The notes: a model not told the origin generated them from the letters alone. 15,912 nt of DNA from Thermoplasmata archaeon (GCA_030037875.1 JASHPV010000006.1:1-15912); one strand, 5' to 3'; positions 6,891 to 14,163 are shown, counted from the first letter of the stretch. Numbers and translations are program-made.

Positions 6891-7145
6891 TCAGAATCGC
6901 AAGGGCGGCCGCGTCGCGGCGCACTTCGCGGGGGAACATCGGACGATGGCGATTTTCGCACCTCTTCCTGCCGCCGAGGCCCTCGTCTCATCCCGTTCTT
7001 CCTCTCCTTCGTACTCTAAGCGGGGCGAGCCCGTTTGGAAGACGGACCACGCGTCTGTCGGCCGTGCCCGGGGAATCGGCTGGCGCCAGGTTTGCCGTCG
7101 TGTTGCCGCACGTGGTAGACGTCCCGGGTCTCGGCAGGATGGACC

Positions 7146-8072
7146 ATGGATCTCACCGAGCTAGCGCTTCCGGCGGGAGCCGTGGGAAGTCTCGCGGTCG
7201 CATTGTACGCGAGCTGGAGATTCTACCATAGGTACTACCAGGCGGTCCCCCCGAACCGAGCGCTGGTCCTGTACGGCGGCGCCCGGTCGCACGCCCGCTC
7301 CTCCAAGGACCCGTCCGTTGATTTGCGGGTTCCTCGCATCGTCGTGGGCGGCGGAGTATTCGTTCCCCCCTGGCGGAACGGCTCGGACTCCCTCTCTCTC
7401 AGCCCACTCGATGCCGAGGCTCGGGTTCTGGTTTCGGCGCCCGGAGCAGAACCCAATGAAGCGCCGTGGGAAGTTCACCTGACGGTCCAGGTCAAAATCC
7501 CGGCGGAGCCCCGAATGCTTTCGACGGCCGCCGAAAACCTGCTCGGCCGCAGTGAGGCCGAGATCCGGGTCCTCGTCATACGAACGGTGGAGGCCATCGC
7601 TCCGGCCGTCGTGCTTCGGGAGCTTGCGAAGGGACAGGGAAGCAGCTGGGACCGTTTGGCGGCCGAGATTCAGGCCACGGTTGCGCCCGAGCTGGTCGCC
7701 GTTGGACTTGAGGTTCGCACGTTGTCTGTGACCCAGTTCCGTCGACTCTTGCCGCAAGAGCGAGCGGAAGGATCGGCCTTGGCGACGCCGCATGTTTCAC
7801 GGGACCTCCTGTGGGCGTCGGGTGACCTTGGCGTCCGACTCCGAGGGGTCGAGGTGCGTCTGGACCGAACGGAGCGGAGCTTGGGCCTCCTCGGAGCCGA
7901 AGTGATGCGTTTGGGGCGGGACGGATCCAAGTTCCCGGAACTTCCCGCGTTACAGCCTTATGATTCGACGGAGGACGCGCCGTCCTCCCGGCCTTCTACC
8001 CGTGGCTCACGAGGAGCCGCGGGAGGAGGATCCGGTGCGGACGCCCATCCTCTGTTGGATGCCCAAGGGTGA
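7146..8072 (+). CDS. Flotillin/SPFH-like membrane-anchored protein, first gene of the GTPase operon
   Basis: A 308-residue protein with an N-terminal transmembrane helix (about residues 8-25), then an SPFH/band-7-like domain (about 28-200). It begins with YYQAVPPNRALVLYGG, continues with the GGGVFVPPW segment and the LSLSPLD strand, then VQVKI, a helix with STAAENLLGRSEAEI and PELVAVGLEVRTLSV. This order of motifs is that of prokaryotic flotillin-like proteins, which make oligomeric scaffolds at the inner membrane face. A short coiled-coil-like helix (about 225-258) and a Ser/Gly-rich disordered tail (270-308) follow; the long flotillin repeat helix is missing. Its stop is 12 bases before the first GTPase gene, so the two are co-transcribed. 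The start is ATG 7146 with no strong ribosome-binding site. Confidence 0.65.
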   Translation: MDLTELALPAGAVGSLAVALYASWRFYHRYYQAVPPNRALVLYGGARSHARSSKDPSVDLRVPRIVVGGGVFVPPWRNGSDSLSLSPLDAEARVLVSAPGAEPNEAPWEVHLTVQVKIPAEPRMLSTAAENLLGRSEAEIRVLVIRTVEAIAPAVVLRELAKGQGSSWDRLAAEIQATVAPELVAVGLEVRTLSVTQFRRLLPQERAEGSALATPHVSRDLLWASGDLGVRLRGVEVRLDRTERSLGLLGAEVMRLGRDGSKFPELPALQPYDSTEDAPSSRPSTRGSRGAAGGGSGADAHPLLDAQG

Positions 8073-8084
8073 GAGAGGAAAACC

Positions 8085-9104
8085 ATGTGCCCAGCAGCGA
8101 TCTTAGGAGACCGAGCATGCGGAAAGACGACCTTCCTGGGGCTGTTGTACGCAGCCCAGGTCAAGTACGGTACGCGAGTGGTGGACTCGTTCCGGTTCCA
8201 CGCGCCGTTGCAATCGCTCCGCCTGATGAGCCAAGTCTACGAGGGAATGAAAGACGCCCGGTTCCCGGGCGCGACGCTGAAGGACGAAATGACCGAGATC
8301 GGTTTCGTCTTCGGCTACCGCAAGGCGCTCTCGGGACGCCTGCCCACCGCCTTGAAGGAGAAGAACTGGGTGAATCCGTTCGCCAAGCTCCAGTTCGCCG
8401 CCTACGACGTCTCCGGAGAGGATGTGCAGGAATTCATCGAAACCGGGGTCGCGGCGAGCCCTATCATCCAACAGCTACTGAAGAGCCACATCGTGGTCAC
8501 GTTGGTGGACTGCAGCAAGATGACGACGGAGATCGACTCCCCGTTGTTCCGCCAGATGCTGAAGTACGATAGCGAGGTGGCGTCTCTCCTCGTCTCGCTC
8601 CAGACCTACAAGCGCCAGGAATTCCAGCGCATGAAGGCCCAGGGGCTCAACGTAGGGAACCCGGTGATCTACCCGGCGATGGTGCTCTCCAAATTCGACT
8701 CCGTCCGCGACGAGGTGCTCGTGAAGCTGGGACTGCACCGCGGGGTACCCCCCGGGGACCAGAAGCGGAAGCGGAAGGAGTACGCGGAAGCGCTGCTCCG
8801 GGTCTTCATGCCACAGAGCCTCTCCCAGATCCGAGGAGGCAAGGTCGCCGGGGTCAACTTCGACCAGGCCGCCTACTTCTTCAGTTGGGTCCGGACCGAG
8901 ACGGCCGAAGCGGGCATGCAGCCCGTGGGTGCACCTCGTATCGTGCGGAAAGGCTTCTCGGCTGACGGTGGCGCGGAGCCCGACTTCTCGTACGACGATT
9001 ACGTCGCGTTCATCGAGCACTTCCGCGACGTGGCGAACAAAGTGCCGGACGAGATCGTGGAGCAAGCGACGCTCCAACCCGCTCCGGCTCCCGCTTCGAC
9101 GTGA
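8085..9104 (+). CDS. Ras-like P-loop GTPase, intact member of a double-GTPase pair
   Basis: A 339-residue soluble GTPase. It has a Walker A loop GDRACGKTT (residues 8-16, catalytic K14), a Walker B/G3 motif AYDVSG (D108, G111), a strand TLVDCS (139-144) and a G4-like SKFD (202-205, in place of NKxD or TKxD), which points to guanine binding. The segment after the P-loop (GLLYAAQV...FRFHA...RFP) is shared with the second GTPase at 10032-10964, so the two are paralogues. Layout and neighbours fit the predicted DO-GTPase families of conflict systems, in which two GTPases act with GAP1 proteins. GAGAGAGG (8071-8078) precedes ATG 8085 by six bases. The stop overlaps a GTG in front of the GAP1-like gene (GTGA), another sign of an operon. 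Confidence 0.75.
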   Translation: MCPAAILGDRACGKTTFLGLLYAAQVKYGTRVVDSFRFHAPLQSLRLMSQVYEGMKDARFPGATLKDEMTEIGFVFGYRKALSGRLPTALKEKNWVNPFAKLQFAAYDVSGEDVQEFIETGVAASPIIQQLLKSHIVVTLVDCSKMTTEIDSPLFRQMLKYDSEVASLLVSLQTYKRQEFQRMKAQGLNVGNPVIYPAMVLSKFDSVRDEVLVKLGLHRGVPPGDQKRKRKEYAEALLRVFMPQSLSQIRGGKVAGVNFDQAAYFFSWVRTETAEAGMQPVGAPRIVRKGFSADGGAEPDFSYDDYVAFIEHFRDVANKVPDEIVEQATLQPAPAPAST

Positions 9105-9118
9105 AGGACGCAGTCCCC

Positions 9119-9961
9119 ATGACCGACGCACAGCTGGAGGGTCCGACAGCGGAGAGCAGCGGCGAGGTCCTCCAGCTCGAGCACTGGATCTACGGGGCCA
9201 GCCCGGAGAAGGGGTATGGCACCAAGGCCGAGTCGACTGGCCTCAATGGACCGCTGTACCAGCGCTACCTCGGGAGCCACTTCACGCCGGTCCGGGTGGA
9301 GAAGACCGCAAGCGGGTCGACCGTGATCGATGCCCGCATGATCCACCCGGCGCCCGCGAACGACGAGGTGCTACTGTCTCTCCTGGGGCGGGGCATCCCG
9401 GACGAGTACAATCGGCCCACGATTCAGAACCACACGATTGTGCTCCCGGCAGCCCTGATCCGCTCGGGTCGCCTGACCTTCGCATCCGCCGAGAGCGCGG
9501 TTCTGGATTTCGACAGACGAATCCCGAAAGCCAGCGGCCGGGTAGAACCCGTTTCGATACGCCTGCCTCCCGGGGACGCTCCGCACGAGAACCCCGGGAC
9601 CGGGATCCGCCGGCTGATCACCAAGGCGGCCGTGGATACTCTGGTGAGTCGGTTCCTGGCCGACGCGCATGGAAGAACCCTGCTCCTCTGCCGCGGTAGC
9701 ACGCATCAATATCGGAACGAACTCCTCTACAAGCTCGTCGAGCTGCTGCACGCGGGCGGCGACATCCCGCTGTTCACCGCGATCAGCGATGCGCCTACGC
9801 TGAGCGCGATGAACCATTTCCGGCTCGCGATCTCCTCGCGCGGAGTCCGAGCGGATGGGACCTGGACCCTGCTGGATGCCAGCATCGACCGAGCGACGCT
9901 TCAACCGATCCGCGGCCGGGCCCCGATCTACTCGAGGGTCGCCAGCGTGTTCGAGTCGTGA
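9119..9961 (+). CDS. GAP1-like GTPase-associated protein
   Basis: A 280-residue soluble protein. Residues 18-130 follow the pattern of the GTPase-associated protein 1 N-terminal domain: LEHWIYGASPEKGYG, then ST-GLN, and later RPTIQNHTIVLPAALI. A second alpha/beta-looking part (about 165-255) contains TLLLCRGS and TLSAMNHFRLAIS. In double-GTPase systems GAP1 proteins are thought to couple the GTPases to downstream parts; a biochemical activity has not been shown as far as I know. The usual middle and C-terminal GAP1 domains seem absent or very diverged. The start may instead be GTG 9101, which overlaps the GTPase stop. ATG 9119 was chosen for the AAGGA-like sequence eight bases before it. Assignment rests on remembered motifs and on the neighbours. 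Confidence 0.55.
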   Translation: MTDAQLEGPTAESSGEVLQLEHWIYGASPEKGYGTKAESTGLNGPLYQRYLGSHFTPVRVEKTASGSTVIDARMIHPAPANDEVLLSLLGRGIPDEYNRPTIQNHTIVLPAALIRSGRLTFASAESAVLDFDRRIPKASGRVEPVSIRLPPGDAPHENPGTGIRRLITKAAVDTLVSRFLADAHGRTLLLCRGSTHQYRNELLYKLVELLHAGGDIPLFTAISDAPTLSAMNHFRLAISSRGVRADGTWTLLDASIDRATLQPIRGRAPIYSRVASVFES

Positions 9962-10031
9962 GCCCTTGAAGCGCGCCGCTACGGAGATTCTGGGAACCAC
10001 ACGGTCGGCGTAAGCGCGGACGGGGAAGTCG

Positions 10032-10964
10032 ATGGCCTCCGCGCTCGTTCTGGGAGAGCGAGGCTGCGGCCTCACGACGTTCGTGGGACTCCTGTACACG
10101 GCCCAAGTTCGGCTGGGAACCGAAAACGCCGATGAATTCCGTTTCCATGCCGAGCGCGAATCCATCTTGCAGATGGAAGCGGTGTACGGCGAACTCGGTT
10201 CCGGCCGGTTCCCCGCGGCCGATGTCGACTGGGAGCGCCACCCCCTCTCCTTTGTGTTCGGTTTCCGACGAGGACACATCGCCTGGTTCGCCGGGGGAGG
10301 GGGGTCCGGCGAGCAGGGCTTCGCCACGGTCCGGTTTCAGGTGGGGGGCATGCCGGCCGATGTCGTGGCCGAGTTGCGCGACCACGATGCCGTTCTTGAC
10401 CGTACCACGTTGAATCTCCTTCGCAGTCCGATTCAGATCCCCATCGTGGACGGAGCGGGGTTGGTACCGGACCGGTCGAGCATCGCCGGGTTGCCTCTGG
10501 CACGGTATGATCAGCAGCTCGCGGCGACCCTCGACTTGCTCCGGAAGTTCCTCGCAGCGGATCGCAATCGGCGCGCCCGCCAGATGTTTCCGCTTTTCGT
10601 CGTAACGAAGTTCGACCGCGTTGCGCCGGAGACCCTCAGGTCCCTGGGGGCCCCTGCCGGTGGTCCAATGACCTGGACATCCGAGGACCGCCAAGCAGTC
10701 GGAAATCAGATTCTCCAAGGCTATCTACCGGCCACGGCGGATTTTCTCTCTCGGACCGCGAAGGACGGGGTCCGGCTGGGAAAACCATGTTGGTTCTTCA
10801 GCGGCCTTCGAACCGAGGAGAAAGGGGACGAGATTCGAATCCTGCGCCGACGGATATCCCCTCTCAGCGGCTGGGAGCCCGAGTACCCGTTTGAAGAGTA
10901 CCGAGCGATGTTGGCGCGGATCGGTGAACTCGCCGGTCGACTCCCCACCGAGCCGACGGAGTAG
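10032..10964 (+). CDS. Pseudo-GTPase paralogue, second member of the double-GTPase pair
   Basis: A 310-residue paralogue of the GTPase at 8085-9104. About half of the first 80 residues are identical by eye, and the C-terminal patterns WFFSGLRTE and YPFEEY are shared too, so the copies match along the whole length. The P-loop reads GERGCGLTT: the invariant lysine (position 14) is leucine (codon CTC). At the G3 position FQVGGMPAD replaces FAAYDVSGED, so the Mg-binding DxxG is gone. The G4-like TKFD (192-195) remains. It may bind GTP weakly or not at all and act as a partner that senses or regulates the intact GTPase. It begins 70 bases after the GAP1-like gene; a faint T/A spot near 10008-10016 is too close to be a convincing promoter, so read-through from the operon is likely. 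Confidence 0.7.
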   Translation: MASALVLGERGCGLTTFVGLLYTAQVRLGTENADEFRFHAERESILQMEAVYGELGSGRFPAADVDWERHPLSFVFGFRRGHIAWFAGGGGSGEQGFATVRFQVGGMPADVVAELRDHDAVLDRTTLNLLRSPIQIPIVDGAGLVPDRSSIAGLPLARYDQQLAATLDLLRKFLAADRNRRARQMFPLFVVTKFDRVAPETLRSLGAPAGGPMTWTSEDRQAVGNQILQGYLPATADFLSRTAKDGVRLGKPCWFFSGLRTEEKGDEIRILRRRISPLSGWEPEYPFEEYRAMLARIGELAGRLPTEPTE

Positions 10965-10969
10965 GGAGA

Positions 10970-12574
10970 TCAGGTCGCACCCGTCGGATCGGGTGTGGCC
11001 CGGTACCGGAAGCCCTCTCGATGTGTTCCCTCACGAACCACCGTCCAGCCGGGGAACTTCCAGGTCCCGCCCTCCGGCACGAACTGGGGGTCCCCTTGGC
11101 TCAACTCCCCGAGCTCCGCTTCCAAATATTCGTGGTCGGTGGCGACCTCGGGAGCGATGGCTCCTTTCTGGAGGAGGGCGACGAGCAAGGGTAGTCCCGC
11201 CGGCCGCCCCCGCCACTTCGCCCCCAGAAAGACCTTGCGAAGCTCCCCGTCCCGGAGCAACAGCTCCCGGAGCGTGGAGTACGGGAGCCGGGTTCGATAG
11301 TCCTTGGGCGGGGCCTCGAGTCGTCGCTTCTCCCGCCGGCTCTCCTCCAGAACGGAGCGCCACGTGGCGGCGGAGACCGCCTTGGCATCCCAGATCGTGC
11401 TGAAGTCCACGGGACCGTCCTCTTCCTCCGAGCCGGCGGAGGAAGAGCTCGGCGTGTCTCCCCCCTCGGACGATCCGGAGGCGCTTGGCCGGCTCCCCGA
11501 CCTACGGAGAGCCTTCGGAGTAACGAGGGTGAAGGCCAGCGCCGCGCCACTGGTGCCTCCGGAGGGCGGACGAATTTGAAGTTCCTCACAGTCCGGATAA
11601 CGGTTTGGATGCAGCACCACAAAAGGGCCGGTCTCGGACGAATTGAACAAGACCGCAAGGGCCTCGTTCACCGTTGCTACTTGCCGGCGCACGGCGAGTT
11701 CGCTTAATCGGACGAGTGGGAAGCTGGCATCGGCCGGGCGGGGTCGCGCGGCAAGGTCGTCGGCGAAAGCTTGCGCAACTTCGGCCTGGATTTGCTGGGC
11801 CGCGGTCCGGCTGACCGAGCTTTCCGCAAGATGGGAGCGGGACAATCCCCGTCGCACGCGCTGGCGTACCGTTCCCTCGCGGATCGATTGCTGGTGCACG
11901 GCCCAGAGTCGCATGTTCAGCCAAGGGTGGAGCTTACCCCCGCTGACCTTGGATTCGGCGAATATTCCTCCCCATCGATCCTGTGCCGCTTCCGCCCAGC
12001 CGGGATCTTCCGGACTTCGTCGATACCACAGGAGGGCGAACTCACGCAGCAGAGCGCCGGCGCTGAGGGGGTCATCTACCTCGCGCTTCACGCGTTCCAT
12101 CAGCGCTTCAGATCGCGTCGCGAGCTGTTCGAGCAACTCGGGATTCTTCGCACCCTCGTGAAGCAACGGCGCGAACGGGAGCTGGTTCAAAGCCTGGATG
12201 TCGAACTGCTCGGCCGGGTCGAGGGCGAGGAAGCTTCGCACGGTCTCCGACTGAACGGGTCGGCCGATGGGCCGAGTGGAAGGGGCGGCCCGGGGTTTCG
12301 GTTCGGGCGGCGCAGGGGCTGGTGCGGGCGTGACCGGGGGAGCGAAGGCCCGGGCTGGCGGCTCTTGGTCGCGCACCGGTTCGGACTCAGTTTTCACCCG
12401 AGCCTCCGCCGGCGCCCGGTCCAGGGAATCGGAGCCCGAATGAGTGCCGCCCCGACGCAGTAATTCGACGTCATGGAGGCGCCGATGATGCTCACGCTCG
12501 ATCCGTAGGCGCTCCTCCGCCCGCCGGCGGTCCTTCTCGTGCTGGATACGGTCCGCGTCGGTCTCGTTCGCCAT
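10970..12574 (-). CDS. 534-residue protein of unknown family beside the GTPase operon
   Basis: A soluble protein with a clear modular build. A charged helix (1-42) is rich in Arg/Glu. A Pro/Ala-rich linker (about 60-105) includes PAPAPAPP. A largely helical domain (about 106-355) contains LLREFALLWYRRSPED and LHPWLNMRLWAVHQQ. A Ser/Gly/Glu-rich linker (about 356-388) leads to a C-terminal domain (389-534) with LPYSTLRELLL and KWRGRPAGLPLLVALLQKG. No known fold or catalytic motif was recognised, and there are no transmembrane helices. ATG 12574 is preferred because a TATA-like box (12598-12605) lies 28 bases before it; the frame is open to ATG 12622. Its stop is five bases from the pseudo-GTPase stop. 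Placement and linkers suggest a scaffold or effector of the GTPase system, but this is inference. Confidence 0.65.
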   Translation of the reverse strand: MANETDADRIQHEKDRRRAEERLRIEREHHRRLHDVELLRRGGTHSGSDSLDRAPAEARVKTESEPVRDQEPPARAFAPPVTPAPAPAPPEPKPRAAPSTRPIGRPVQSETVRSFLALDPAEQFDIQALNQLPFAPLLHEGAKNPELLEQLATRSEALMERVKREVDDPLSAGALLREFALLWYRRSPEDPGWAEAAQDRWGGIFAESKVSGGKLHPWLNMRLWAVHQQSIREGTVRQRVRRGLSRSHLAESSVSRTAAQQIQAEVAQAFADDLAARPRPADASFPLVRLSELAVRRQVATVNEALAVLFNSSETGPFVVLHPNRYPDCEELQIRPPSGGTSGAALAFTLVTPKALRRSGSRPSASGSSEGGDTPSSSSAGSEEEDGPVDFSTIWDAKAVSAATWRSVLEESRREKRRLEAPPKDYRTRLPYSTLRELLLRDGELRKVFLGAKWRGRPAGLPLLVALLQKGAIAPEVATDHEYLEAELGELSQGDPQFVPEGGTWKFPGWTVVREGTHREGFRYRATPDPTGAT

Positions 12575-12597
12575 ACGGCGGGGCTCGTCAGACCCAA

Positions 12598-12605
12598 CCA
12601 AAATT
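12598..12605 (-). promoter_or_regulatory. TATA-like box for the 534-residue protein
   Basis: On the minus strand this reads AATTTTGG, centred 28 bases upstream of ATG 12574, within an otherwise G/C-rich divergent gap. It argues for the inner start and for a leaderless transcript. Confidence 0.45.
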
Positions 12606-12727
12606 GGGGAGGCGGGAGGCATTAATCGTTTCGTCGGGACGACCGGAAGCTCCAGAGGGGCGGCCGAGGCAACGCCCGAGCAAAGTTCTATGCCGGATGA
12701 CGTGCTAGGTCTCCGCGGGGACCGAAC

Positions 12728-12934
12728 ATGGTTCAGAAAGTGACCGAGGTCGTGGGTAAGTCAAGCCAGGGATTCGCGAAGGCCGCCGAGAACGCTGTGA
12801 CCACCGCCGCCAAGACCCTCCGTAACCTCCGCTGGTTCCGCGTGACGGAGCTCGAAGGGGCGGTCAAAGATCAGAAGACGATCGAGTACCACGCGACGGT
12901 CAGGATCTACTTCGAGCTCGACGACGGCACGTAG
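12728..12934 (+). CDS. Dodecin (flavin-binding storage protein)
   Basis: A 68-residue protein with the beta-alpha-beta-beta dodecin fold. The N-terminus is MVQKVTEVVGKSSQGF, then a helix AAENAVTTAAKTL, then RWFRVTELEG and a final strand VRIYFEL. Dodecins make hollow 12-subunit shells that stack paired flavins between tryptophans; W36 here is that residue and has the same number as in the Halobacterium protein. The flavin-contacting glutamine (position 55 in the haloarchaeal protein) is histidine, H55, in IEYHATV. The gene is alone, divergent from the 534-residue protein. A weak T/A spot GCTAGG near 12704-12709 lies about 21 bases upstream. Known role: storing and quenching flavin to limit oxidative damage. 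Confidence 0.85.
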   Translation: MVQKVTEVVGKSSQGFAKAAENAVTTAAKTLRNLRWFRVTELEGAVKDQKTIEYHATVRIYFELDDGT

Positions 12935-12968
12935 GCCTTCCGCCCGACCGGTGCCGGTCGACGCCGGA

Positions 12969-12976
12969 GTAATGAA
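12969..12976 (+). promoter_or_regulatory. TATA-like box for msrB
   Basis: GTAATGAA is centred 26 bases upstream of GTG 12998. The spacing suits a leaderless mRNA beginning at the GTG. Confidence 0.4.
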
Positions 12977-12997
12977 CCCCAGACTCTAGCGAGGGCT

Positions 12998-13390
12998 GTG
13001 TCTGCCTCGGACCCGGCGCACTGGAGAAAGCTGAACCGAGAGGAAGAGCGCGTCATCGTCCGGAAGGGCACCGAACCGCCGTATTCGGGCGAGTACGAAC
13101 ATCTCACCGCGGCTGGGACGTACGAATGCAAGCGGTGCGGCGCGCCGCTCTACCGGTCAGAGAGCAAATTCGATTCGGGGTGTGGCTGGCCCAGTTTTGA
13201 CGAGGAGATTCCGGGAAGCGTCCGACGGCTTCCGGATCCTGATGGTTCGCGGACCGAGATCGAGTGCGCCCGATGCGGCGCGCATCTGGGACACGTCTTC
13301 GAGGGGGAACACTTTACTCCGCGGAACACCCGCCACTGCGTCAACTCCATCTCGATGGTCTTCCGTCCCAGTCAACGAACCTCCACCTGA
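12998..13390 (+). CDS. msrB: Peptide methionine-R-sulfoxide reductase B
   Basis: Reduces methionine-R-sulfoxide in proteins, repairing oxidative damage in the cytosol. The 130-residue protein has both zinc-binding CxxC pairs (C44-C47 in CKRCG and C90-C93 in CARCG), the GCGWPSF motif with a probable resolving C62, the HLGHVF motif, and the catalytic C114 in RHCVNSISM. Length and motif order are those of a stand-alone MsrB with all key residues in place. The start is GTG 12998, supported by the TATA-like box; GAGGG three bases upstream is too close for a normal ribosome-binding site. It follows dodecin by 63 bases and probably has its own promoter. Confidence 0.92.
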   Translation: MSASDPAHWRKLNREEERVIVRKGTEPPYSGEYEHLTAAGTYECKRCGAPLYRSESKFDSGCGWPSFDEEIPGSVRRLPDPDGSRTEIECARCGAHLGHVFEGEHFTPRNTRHCVNSISMVFRPSQRTST

Positions 13391-13437
13391 CAAGGCTTAG
13401 TAGGCACCCTCGGTCGGCTCCCGCCCGGTCCGCTTCC

Positions 13438-14163
13438 ATGTTGCACAGCGCGAAATCCTACGAAGCGCATCCCCATCCCACGTTCCTCTCCGATTTCATT
13501 CTCGGGAGTCAGGACGGCCTCGTCAACGTTCTCGGAATCCTTCTCGGATTGAGTGCCGCGACGATCAGCGTCGGGTCGGCCCCGGCCATCCACCGTCTGA
13601 TTCTTGTTGCGGCGTTCGCCGCCTTGGGCGCAGAATCGATCTCCATGGGAGCCGTCGCGTATACCTCGACGCTCGCCCGCCGGCGGCTCTACTTGAGCGA
13701 GGTGGCCCGAGAGCAGTACGAGATGAAAGAAGTCCCGGACATCGAGCGAGACGAAGTCCGGGTCGTGCTCAAGGAATGGGGGTACGAGGGCGCGGACTTG
13801 GAAGACTTGCTCGACCGCATCTGCCGGAATCCCCGCGCCTGGATGGAGTTCATGATGGCGTTCGAGTTGAAACTGGCTCCGGTGAAGCCGAGCCAAGCCC
13901 GAGAGAGCTTCGTGGTCGTGTTTCTCGCAACGGTGTTCGGGTCCTTCGTTCCGATCCTCCCCTTCCTGATACCTAAAATCTCGATTGAAGTGGCCCTCAT
14001 CGCCTCCGTGGTCCTGGCGGCCGCCACCCTGGCGATGGTCGGCCTCTACGAGGCTCGGACCACAGGCGGGAAGCCTTTCCAGAACGCAGCGCAGATGATC
14101 CTCATCGGCCTCGCGGCCGGATTCGCGGGCTTCTTGATCGGACTCGCGCTGGGCGCAACGTGA
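13438..14163 (+). CDS. VIT1/CCC1-family iron/manganese transporter
   Basis: A 241-residue integral membrane protein of the VIT1/CCC1/nodulin family, which moves Fe2+ or Mn2+ out of the cytosol. It shows the family's opening SDFILGSQDGLVNVLGILLGL in helix 1 (about 18-38), the AESISMGAVAYTS motif (about 65-77) at the second helix, and a cytosolic helical domain (about 80-155) with many acidic residues and the NPRAWMEFMMAFEL motif, which carries metal-binding Glu residues in characterised members. Three more helices follow (about 159-179, 183-203, 219-240). ATG 13438 was chosen because homology begins here; GCTTAGTA at 13395-13402 could be its TATA box, giving a leader of about 13 bases. Confidence 0.88.
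   Translation: MLHSAKSYEAHPHPTFLSDFILGSQDGLVNVLGILLGLSAATISVGSAPAIHRLILVAAFAALGAESISMGAVAYTSTLARRRLYLSEVAREQYEMKEVPDIERDEVRVVLKEWGYEGADLEDLLDRICRNPRAWMEFMMAFELKLAPVKPSQARESFVVVFLATVFGSFVPILPFLIPKISIEVALIASVVLAAATLAMVGLYEARTTGGKPFQNAAQMILIGLAAGFAGFLIGLALGAT

Larger units (their letters stand above)
6604..7145. other. 542-base stretch without a convincing gene; regulatory region
   Basis: No frame here gives a protein-like translation; a 139-codon plus-strand frame (6745-7164) is Arg/Ser-rich and unconvincing. The stretch holds the minus-strand box at 6626-6632, a second minus-strand T/A-rich block near 6787-6798, the AT-rich block and palindrome at 6868-6890, and another T/A-rich spot near 7011-7020. 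It separates the small membrane protein from the GTPase operon. It could hold a long 5' leader or a non-coding RNA, but no RNA family was recognised. Confidence 0.5.

Noticed and set aside
6745..7164. 139-codon plus-strand frame or a 73-codon part of it from ATG 6946
   Set aside because: The part after 6946 could follow the TATA block, but the translation is Arg/Ser-rich, has no motifs and overlaps the SPFH start.
9371..10327. 318-codon minus-strand open frame
   Set aside because: Lies antisense to the GAP1-like and second GTPase genes; the translation is Arg/Pro/Ser-rich without motifs, as expected for a shadow frame in GC-rich DNA.
9795..10718. 307-codon minus-strand open frame
   Set aside because: Antisense to the pseudo-GTPase, whose paralogy shows that the plus strand is the coding one.
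10833..10845. GATTCGAATC-like sequence suggesting a tRNA T-loop
   Set aside because: It lies within the pseudo-GTPase reading frame and no cloverleaf can be drawn around it.
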